The notes below the pieces were generated by a model that saw only the letters and a list, made by a program, of their open reading frames with translations, did not search any database and had not been told where the DNA came from. This document shows positions 1 to 4,838 of a DNA stretch of 9,517 nucleotides, piece after piece. Position 1 is the first letter of the stretch, and every line of letters begins with the position of its first letter. Position numbers and translations under genes: made by a program. Origin of the DNA: Butyrivibrio sp. (GTDB lineage Bacteria > Bacillota_A > Clostridia > Lachnospirales > Lachnospiraceae); the NCBI GenBank assembly GCA_017996845.1, contig JAGOGF010000099.1, positions 1 through 9,517 on the forward strand, read 5' to 3'.

Positions 1-724
1 CACCAAAGCTTTCCAGATATTTGACCATCGGCAGTATCATGGATTCATACTGATTATACTTGGTAAATCTAAGTGCCGTGAAGTCCGGAAGACCTCCGAT
101 ATGGTGAACAAATCTCTGTATATACAGTTTCATTTCAAGTGCACTGTGCCAGTTTTCAAATGCGAACATGGTACGCCAGTACATCCAGAAATTGGATTTC
201 AGAACTTCATCATCAAACACATCCGTAATGACTTTATTCTGTAATTCTTCATTCGGGGTAAAAAACAGATGCATAATTTCCTGTGCACCCTTGTCAGAAA
301 GTGCAAATTTATTATCTGTATGTGCATCCTGTCCCTTATTTTCTGTTGCACGGCAAAGAGAAAAATTCGGATCTTTTTTATTCAGCCAGTAATATTCATC
401 CAGAATACTGACGCCTTCCGTCTCAATGGAAGGAATGGATTTGAACAGATCCCACATACACTCAAAATGGTTATCCATTTCACGTCCGCCACGCATTACA
501 TATCCGACATTCTCATATTTGTATCCGTCACAGGCACCACCCGGAATCGGATCTTTTTCCAGAACATGAACATGACTTCCATCCATCTGTCCGTCACGTA
601 CCAGGAAACATGCTGCAGCAAGTGCCGCAAGACCGCTTCCGATAATATATGCTGACTTGTGTTCTACACCTTCCGGTTTCAACGGACGTGCAAATGCTTC
701 GTAATTACCACTTGAATAATACAT
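1..724 (-). CDS. ohyA: Oleate hydratase (myosin-cross-reactive antigen family), N-terminal 241 residues, cut by window edge
   Basis: This FAD-dependent enzyme adds water to the cis-9 double bond of oleate and related unsaturated fatty acids to give 10-hydroxy fatty acids; in gut bacteria this is thought to detoxify host and dietary fatty acids. The frame reads leftward from ATG 724-722, preceded by AGGAGG (738-733) at 8 bases. The N-terminal dinucleotide fold is visible: GSGLAALAAA near residues 29-38, then LEKDPIPGGACDG (55-67). RGGREMDNHFEC (78-89) contains Glu82 and MKLYIQRF contains Tyr201. From memory these are the numbers of the water-activating Glu and proton-donating Tyr in Staphylococcus aureus OhyA, so the active site seems intact. 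The family is about 590 residues long, so some 350 residues lie outside the window. It is probably controlled by the TetR-family gene just upstream, because an identical operator-like sequence precedes both genes. Confidence 0.95.
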   Translation of the reverse strand, partial: MYYSSGNYEAFARPLKPEGVEHKSAYIIGSGLAALAAACFLVRDGQMDGSHVHVLEKDPIPGGACDGYKYENVGYVMRGGREMDNHFECMWDLFKSIPSIETEGVSILDEYYWLNKKDPNFSLCRATENKGQDAHTDNKFALSDKGAQEIMHLFFTPNEELQNKVITDVFDDEVLKSNFWMYWRTMFAFENWHSALEMKLYIQRFVHHIGGLPDFTALRFTKYNQYESMILPMVKYLESFG

Positions 725-744
725 ATGCTATTCCTCCTGTTTAT

Positions 745-767
745 AAAAGCGTTTTCATATCGCTTTT
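745..767. promoter_or_regulatory. Putative TetR-family operator upstream of ohyA
   Basis: An inverted repeat with 7-base arms (AAAAGCG, 9 bases, CGCTTTT) lies 20 bases upstream of the ohyA start, just before its ribosome binding site. On the minus strand its core reads GCGATATGAAAA followed by CGCTTT. The same two blocks occur at 1477-1496 upstream of the TetR-family gene. Binding here would cover the proposed -10 box at 754-759. Operator function is inferred from the symmetry and the repetition, not from a known consensus. Confidence 0.6.
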
Positions 768-782
768 TGTTTGTATCCTCAA
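754..782 (-). promoter_or_regulatory. Possible ohyA promoter
   Basis: On the minus strand TTGAGG (782-777) is followed after 17 bases by TATGAA (759-754), a modest sigma-A-like match. The -10 box lies inside the inverted repeat at 745-767, which suits repression by a bound TetR protein. Neither hexamer is close to ideal, so this is a tentative call. Confidence 0.35.
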
Positions 783-814
783 TATAATTCTTTTATCTTT
801 CTGTTTCCATAATC

Positions 815-850
815 AAAAAAAGGGACATGATAAAAGTTTTATCATGTCCC
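815..850 (-). terminator. Intrinsic terminator after the TetR-family gene
   Basis: GGGACATGATAAAA (822-835) and TTTTATCATGTCCC (837-850) form a perfect 14-base inverted repeat. On the minus strand the hairpin is followed by seven T residues (complement of 821-815). It lies 45 bases past the regulator's stop codon and should separate that transcript from ohyA, giving ohyA its own promoter. Confidence 0.9.
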
Positions 851-895
851 GCTCTTTGTACAATTTTTTATCATTTATGCTGATCTGTTCAATTT

Positions 896-1456
896 CTACA
901 GATCTGTCCGATATCTTTCCAGTGCAAGTGAAATGCTGCCCTGAATCGTACGCGACAATCTCTCTACTATAATAGCCGGATCCTCTTTCATATCTTTTCG
1001 GATCCATTCCAGCATCAGCCCCACAAAAGCATATTTGTAAAAGTCAGCAATGAATTTTTTATCTTCATCCCGAACCTTCATGCCCTGTGCTTCTTCCTCA
1101 ACAACATCCTTGATCAGCGCATACGTTACGCTGTAAAGATATGCTTCAATTTTTTCACTGCTTACAGAATGGTATACATTTTCAATAAAGGGTTTATTCA
1201 ACCTGACGGATTCAAATATCTGCAGAAGGCCTTCCTGCCACGTATCATATGTTTTCTTATCCGCAAGGGCCTTACTGGCGTCCTCTGCGCATGACCATTC
1301 TGCCAGATCATAAATATCCCTGAAATGATAATAAAACGTCATACGGCTGATCCCGCAGTCTTCCGTAATATCGCTTACTGTAATCTTATCCAGCGGTTTC
1401 TGCAGTAAAAGATTTTTGAGAGATGCTTCCAGTGCACGTTTTGTAGTCTGTGACAT
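896..1456 (-). CDS. TetR/AcrR-family regulator, DhaS-like
   Basis: A 186-residue one-component DNA-binding regulator. Residues 1-60 form the TetR N-terminal domain, with a helix-turn-helix covering ITVSDITEDCGISRMTFYYHF (about 25-45); the TFYYHF ending is the usual TetR recognition-helix signature. The C-terminal two thirds are helical and resemble the DhaS-like subgroup, in which the C-terminal domain binds a ligand or partner. The start ATG is preceded by GGAGG at 7 bases. Its position upstream of oleate hydratase and the shared operator-like sequence suggest control of fatty-acid hydration and of its own expression, perhaps with a fatty acid as effector. That effector is inference: homologues near glycerol/dihydroxyacetone genes do other jobs. 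A strong terminator follows. Confidence 0.88.
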   Translation of the reverse strand: MSQTTKRALEASLKNLLLQKPLDKITVSDITEDCGISRMTFYYHFRDIYDLAEWSCAEDASKALADKKTYDTWQEGLLQIFESVRLNKPFIENVYHSVSSEKIEAYLYSVTYALIKDVVEEEAQGMKVRDEDKKFIADFYKYAFVGLMLEWIRKDMKEDPAIIVERLSRTIQGSISLALERYRTDL

Positions 1457-1476
1457 TCAAATTCCTCCAAGTCCAT

Positions 1477-1496
1477 GCGATATGAAAAAACGCTTT
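1477..1496. promoter_or_regulatory. Putative TetR-family operator upstream of its own gene
   Basis: The plus strand reads GCGATATGAAAA, two extra A, then CGCTTT, matching the sequence before ohyA in opposite orientation and with a 2-base longer A run. It ends 20 bases upstream of the regulator's ATG, the same distance as at ohyA. This fits autorepression. A further partial copy (GCTTTTT at 1502-1508) lies beside it. Confidence 0.55.
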
Positions 1497-1544
1497 CAGC
1501 TGCTTTTTCCATCATTTTACATTCTCCCCTCAAAGATGCCTGCA

Positions 1545-3044
1545 TCATGCAATAAAATCAGTTAAAGGTTTCTGTTCGATTCCTTCTGCTTTTTCCAAAA
1601 TCCGCGCAAGTATTCTGCCTATTATTATATTTCCGCCTTCACTGTCACTTTCTATATTTAAAGGCATAATGGGTTCATGGAGCGATTTTCGTAAGAGCAG
1701 CCATCCATTACCATGCTCCGGATCACAATTAATCCGGACACCTTCATAATTCTCCGGTTCCAGACTCCACCCCTCTGTCCGTTCTGCGGCATTTCTTACC
1801 AGCGCCAATACCTTGTCTCCGTTTTCTGCAATGTTTTCTGCCGTTACAGGAAAACGAATTTCGATACTCTCCGCAGGCTCCTGCAAGTCTGCGATCATGT
1901 CTTCAAGGCGATTTCCTTTTCCCATTTCAATCAGCAGTTTAACCATCAGATAAGCACCGTCATCCAGAAAGAAATTCTCTTTCCAGGCTCCATGACCGGA
2001 TGTCTCAATAGCAAGCTGACTATCCGTTCCTTCTTTGTTCAAACGTATGGATTCATCAATTACATTTTTGTATCCCCTTTTGAATCTTCTGTGCACACCG
2101 CCATGCGCTGTAATAAATCCGGCCAGTCCGCTTGAAGTAACAGAATCCGTAACAATCGTTGTGCCCGGATGTTCCGCCAGTGCAATTCTGGAAAGCACTG
2201 CAATCAGAGCATTTCTGGTCAGTGTTCTGCCATCTGCAAGCACCGCACCTGCACGGTCCACATCTGTATCAAAGATGATTCCAAGATCAGCGTGTGCAAG
2301 TATTGTTGCAGCCTGAACCGAAGCTGCTGCCTTTTGATCCTCGGGGTTCGGAATATGGTTGGGGAAATGTCCGTCCGGTTCCAGGAACTGACTTCCTGTT
2401 GTTTCAGCTCCGAGTTTCTGCAGGACGCCTGATACAAAAAATCCGCCATCTCCGTTTCCTGCATCAACAATAATATGCAGTCCCTTAAGCGGCTGATCAT
2501 AATCGGAAGCATTTACTCCCTTTTTGATCCGGTTACATAAATAGGATTCATAAACAGACATAAAATCCACTTTATCCGCAGCTGCATCAAATGGTTCTGT
2601 AAGAGTCAGACCGGATGCTATTTCTGTAAGTTCCTTTATCTCATCTTTTTCCAATCCACCATCCGGAGTAAAAAACTTCATACCATTTCTGTGGTATGGA
2701 AGATGACTGGCTGTGATCATAATGCTGCCATCAAAATGACAGGGATCCAATACCGTTGACATGAACATTGCAGGTGTGCTTGCAAGCCCCAGATTTAAGC
2801 TTTTTGCTCCCTGCGAATTGATTCCCGTAAAGGCAGCCTGTAAAAGTCTCTCTCCTGTCAGTCTGGAATCATGTCCTGCAGCAATATGAAGATTTTTTCT
2901 CCCGTTACGTTTTGACAACCAGACTGCAAAGGCACCTGCCAAATGTCTGACCGCATCTTCCGTCAGATTAACCGTTTCATTCCATTCATTTTCCATCGCG
3001 ATCCCGCGAATATCACTTCCATTTTGTAGATCAGAATACTTCAT
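1545..3044 (-). CDS. Phosphoglucomutase/phosphomannomutase-family protein
   Basis: A 499-residue enzyme of the alpha-D-phosphohexomutase superfamily, which moves a phosphate between C1 and C6 of a hexose phosphate through a phosphoserine and feeds glycan or nucleotide-sugar synthesis. Four-domain landmarks are in order: GSDIRG (9-14) in domain 1, the phosphoserine loop TASHLPYHRNG (111-121) with Ser113, the metal loop DTDVDR (259-264), the sugar-binding loop ETSGH (347-351), and a C-terminal phosphate-binding region RKSLHEPIMPLNIES. The common forms TASHNP, DGDGDR and (S/G)GEMSGH differ slightly, as expected of a divergent subgroup, so substrate choice between glucose, mannose or another sugar cannot be read. 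I chose ATG 3044-3042 because GGAGG lies 9 bases upstream. An in-frame start exists at 3194, but it would run across the opposite-strand promoter at 3157-3185 and add 50 unfamiliar residues. Confidence 0.9.
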   Translation of the reverse strand: MKYSDLQNGSDIRGIAMENEWNETVNLTEDAVRHLAGAFAVWLSKRNGRKNLHIAAGHDSRLTGERLLQAAFTGINSQGAKSLNLGLASTPAMFMSTVLDPCHFDGSIMITASHLPYHRNGMKFFTPDGGLEKDEIKELTEIASGLTLTEPFDAAADKVDFMSVYESYLCNRIKKGVNASDYDQPLKGLHIIVDAGNGDGGFFVSGVLQKLGAETTGSQFLEPDGHFPNHIPNPEDQKAAASVQAATILAHADLGIIFDTDVDRAGAVLADGRTLTRNALIAVLSRIALAEHPGTTIVTDSVTSSGLAGFITAHGGVHRRFKRGYKNVIDESIRLNKEGTDSQLAIETSGHGAWKENFFLDDGAYLMVKLLIEMGKGNRLEDMIADLQEPAESIEIRFPVTAENIAENGDKVLALVRNAAERTEGWSLEPENYEGVRINCDPEHGNGWLLLRKSLHEPIMPLNIESDSEGGNIIIGRILARILEKAEGIEQKPLTDFIA

Positions 3045-3156
3045 TTCCTGTTTCCTCCGATATACCGATTCTGTTTTCTGCATCCGAATCTCATTGTACA
3101 TTTTTTTAGTTAAAAAGCACAGTGAAAAATTCAATCCTCTGCCGAAAGATTTCGGA

Positions 3157-3185
3157 TTGACATGTTTATTCGGATTCCGTACAAT
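3157..3185 (+). promoter_or_regulatory. Sigma-A promoter of the riboswitch-oadB-oadG unit
   Basis: A perfect -35 box TTGACA (3157-3162), a 17-base spacer and TACAAT (3180-3185) form a near-consensus housekeeping promoter. Transcription should begin near 3192, only a few bases before the P1 stem of the aptamer at 3196. It is divergent from the phosphohexomutase gene. Confidence 0.85.
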
Positions 3186-3195
3186 AGTATACATA

Positions 3196-3316
3196 ATAAA
3201 GGGGAGTAGCTGACAGCATTTTATGATGCTGTAGCCGGATCCGTCATCACGATGGAAACATCCGAATCCGGCCCAGGTGATCTGTTTCGAATCTTAACCG
3301 ACGGCAAGACTTTTAT
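3196..3316 (+). promoter_or_regulatory. yybP-ykoY family Mn2+ riboswitch aptamer
   Basis: The leader begins with AUAAAGGGGAGUAGC and ends with GGCAAGACUUUUAU, the hallmark ends of the yybP-ykoY aptamer as recalled from the Lactococcus lactis element (AAAGGGGAGUAGC ... GCAAGACCUUU). P1 pairs 3196-3202 with 3310-3316. A second stem pairs ACAGCAU (3213-3219) with AUGCUGU (3226-3232). Another pairs GCCGGAU (3234-3240) with AUCCGGC (3266-3272) and encloses the conserved CGUCA loop (3242-3246) and a GATG/CATC stem capped by GAAA (3251-3262). CGUCA supplies Mn2+ contacts in the known structures. The class senses Mn2+ and usually controls Mn export proteins. A covariance-model search would settle the call. 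Confidence 0.88.
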
Positions 3317-3359
3317 CATAGCTCTCATGCTATAATAAAAGCTTTTCTGTCGTTTTTTT
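3299..3359 (+). terminator. Riboswitch-controlled intrinsic terminator
   Basis: CTTTTAT (3310-3316) pairs with ATAAAAG (3335-3341), ATAGC (3318-3322) pairs with GCTAT (3329-3333) around a 6-base loop, and CGAC (3299-3302) closes with GTCG (3349-3352). Seven T residues follow (3353-3359). The left arm is the 3' strand of aptamer P1, so P1 and terminator exclude each other. Mn2+ binding should stabilise P1 and allow read-through: an ON switch, as known for several members of the class. Confidence 0.85.
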
Positions 3360-3380
3360 GATTATAAAAAAACTATATAG

Positions 3381-3406
3381 TGCGTTTCATAATAAAGTGA
3401 AACGCA
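3381..3406 (+). other. Leader hairpin in front of the oadB ribosome binding site
   Basis: TGCGTTTCA (3381-3389) and TGAAACGCA (3398-3406) form a perfect 9-bp stem with an 8-base loop, between the riboswitch terminator and the Shine-Dalgarno sequence at 3412-3416. It is followed by GAAATG. A related hairpin occurs before the next gene at 4598-4615. Its function is unknown; mRNA stabilisation or translational control are possible. Confidence 0.6.
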
Positions 3407-3420
3407 GAAATGAGGCGAGT

Positions 3421-4557
3421 GTGGAACAAATTCTAAGTCTTTATTCAAACATCGGTAATACCACATGGCAGATGATTGTTATGTGGATCATTGGCGGTAT
3501 CCTAATCTATCTGGGAATTGCCAAAAAAATGGAACCGTCTCTTCTGGTTCCGATGGGATTCGGTGCGATTCTGGTCAATCTTCCCATGTCAGGTGCTGTC
3601 ACACAGGTCATTGATAACATTACAGAACAGGGACCCCTGAATGTTCTGTTTGATGCCGGTATTTCCAATGAAGTATTCCTGCTTCTTTTATTTATTGGAA
3701 TCGGTGCAATGATTGATTTTACTCCGCTCCTGTCCTGCCCGCAGATGATGCTCTTTGGTGCAGCTGCACAGTTTGGTATTTTCTTTACCTTAAGCCTGGC
3801 TACCCTGTTCGGTTTTAATCTGCAGGATGCTGCCTCTGTCGGAATTATCGGTGCAGCCGATGGTCCTACCTCTATTTTCGTTGCAAACTATTTCCAGTCC
3901 AAATATGTCGGTGCAATTGTTGTAGCTGCCTATTCGTATATGGCGCTTGTTCCAATCATTCAACCACCGGTCATCCGCATGGTCACAACCAAAAAGGAAC
4001 GTCTGATCCACATGAAATACAGTCCCCACAATGTATCAAAAACAGCAAAGATTCTTTTCCCGATCTGTATTACTATTGTCGCCGGACTCATCGCTCCCCG
4101 TTCCGTTGCACTGGTTGGTTTCCTGATGTTCGGTAATCTGATCCGTGAATGCGGGGTGTTGGACTCTCTTTCCGATACGGCACAGACTTCACTTGCAAAT
4201 CTGATCACACTGATGCTTGGCCTGACAGTTGCTTCCCAGATGCGTGCAGCTGACTTCTTAAACTTACAGACTCTTTTCATTCTGCTTCTGGGCTTGGTTG
4301 CGTTCGTATTTGATACAGTCGGTGGCGTACTTTTTGCCAAGATCCTCAACCTGTTCCTGAAAGAAAAACTGAATCCGATGATCGGTGCATGCGGCATTTC
4401 CGCGTTCCCGATGTCTGCCCGTGTAATCACACAGATGGGACTAAAGGAAGATCCGACCAACGTTCTGATCATGCAGGCAACCGGTGTAAATGTATCCGGT
4501 CAGATTGCTTCCGTTATTGCAGGCGGACTGATTTTGGGACTGATTCCTCGCCTTTGA
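3421..4557 (+). CDS. oadB: Na+-translocating decarboxylase beta subunit (OadB/GcdB/MmdB family), orphan
   Basis: A 378-residue integral membrane protein of about ten hydrophobic segments. In oxaloacetate, methylmalonyl-CoA and glutaconyl-CoA decarboxylases this subunit decarboxylates carboxybiotin and pumps Na+ outward. The length equals GcdB/MmdB (about 375). Key residues defined for Klebsiella OadB (D203, Y229, N373, G377, S382, R389) have counterparts at D147 (GAADGPTSI), Y173, N318, G322, S327 and R334 (NPMIGACGISAFPMSAR), with the same spacings, so ion transport is probably intact. I chose GTG 3421 because GAGG lies 5 bases upstream and the N-terminus then fits the family; a TTG at 3358 overlaps the terminator T run. 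A Mn2+ riboswitch controls it, and no alpha (carboxyltransferase) or biotin-carrier gene is adjacent. It either partners with subunits encoded elsewhere or serves another ion-transport role. Confidence 0.93.
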   Translation: MEQILSLYSNIGNTTWQMIVMWIIGGILIYLGIAKKMEPSLLVPMGFGAILVNLPMSGAVTQVIDNITEQGPLNVLFDAGISNEVFLLLLFIGIGAMIDFTPLLSCPQMMLFGAAAQFGIFFTLSLATLFGFNLQDAASVGIIGAADGPTSIFVANYFQSKYVGAIVVAAYSYMALVPIIQPPVIRMVTTKKERLIHMKYSPHNVSKTAKILFPICITIVAGLIAPRSVALVGFLMFGNLIRECGVLDSLSDTAQTSLANLITLMLGLTVASQMRAADFLNLQTLFILLLGLVAFVFDTVGGVLFAKILNLFLKEKLNPMIGACGISAFPMSARVITQMGLKEDPTNVLIMQATGVNVSGQIASVIAGGLILGLIPRL

Positions 4558-4597
4558 TCTGCTGTACTGATTTCTGATATACTGATATCAATCTTGG

Positions 4598-4615
4598 TGC
4601 GCTTCATACAGCGCA
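4598..4615 (+). other. Small hairpin in front of the OadG-like gene
   Basis: TGCGC (4598-4602) and GCGCA (4611-4615) form a 5-bp stem around the 8-base loop TTCATACA, followed by GAAATGGAG, which contains the ribosome binding site. Stem position, loop size, the TTCATA segment and the GCAGAAATG tail match the hairpin at 3381-3406 before oadB, so the two look like copies of one element. Confidence 0.5.
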
Positions 4616-4632
4616 GAAATGGAGAACGGTTT

Positions 4633-4770
4633 ATGATAACAAGTTTTATGGAATCTCTTAGGGTAATGGGACTTGGCATGCTCGGAATCTTCTCTGTAGC
4701 AGTTGTTCTGATTCTGATCATGATGCTGCTGACAAAGCTGTTCCCTGCAAAAAAAGATACTGAAGAATAA
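4633..4770 (+). CDS. OadG-like small membrane subunit (45 residues)
   Basis: A short gene starting at ATG 4633 with GGAGA 7 bases upstream, 75 bases after oadB. It has a short N-terminus, then the glycine-containing segment MGLGMLGIFSVAVVLIL leading a single hydrophobic helix (about residues 12-37), and a charged tail AKKDTEE. The GLGMLGIFSVAVV pattern and the place right after oadB identify it as an OadG/MmdD/GcdD-type gamma/delta subunit, which anchors the pump complex. Family members usually have 80 or more residues with a soluble C-terminal tail that binds the carboxyltransferase subunit; that tail is nearly absent here. The minimal form agrees with the lack of decarboxylase genes. It is probably co-transcribed with oadB under Mn2+ riboswitch control. 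Confidence 0.75.
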   Translation: MITSFMESLRVMGLGMLGIFSVAVVLILIMMLLTKLFPAKKDTEE

Positions 4771-4801
4771 TTCAGATAAACAGATACATTTCTTACAACC
4801 C

Positions 4802-4838
4802 AAAAGGGTACTTCCATATATCGGAAGTACCCTTTTTT
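4802..4838. terminator. Bidirectional terminator between OadG-like gene and EAL gene
   Basis: AAAAGGGTACTTCC (4802-4815) pairs with GGAAGTACCCTTTT (4823-4836), giving a 14-bp stem with a 7-base loop and T runs on both sides (six T at 4833-4838 on plus; four on minus). It ends the plus-strand oad unit and the convergent minus-strand gene, whose stop codon at 4839-4837 lies at the edge of the stem. Confidence 0.9.

Noticed and set aside
168..655. Plus-strand open frames opposite the oleate hydratase
   Set aside because: They are antisense to a clearly conserved gene, lack ribosome binding sites and show no recognisable protein features.
1531..1550. Terminator after the phosphohexomutase gene
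   Set aside because: Only a 5-bp GATGC/GCATC stem with three T is present at the stop codon, too weak to call; read-through into the TetR-family gene remains possible.
3045..3194. N-terminal extension of the phosphohexomutase from an in-frame ATG at 3194
   Set aside because: It would cross the strong opposite-strand promoter, lacks a ribosome binding site, and the added 50 residues are unlike the family; ATG 3044 has GGAGG at good spacing.
3358..3420. TTG start for the OadB protein at 3358
   Set aside because: It lies in the T run of the riboswitch terminator and would translate the 9-bp leader hairpin; GTG 3421 has a ribosome binding site and gives the normal family N-terminus.
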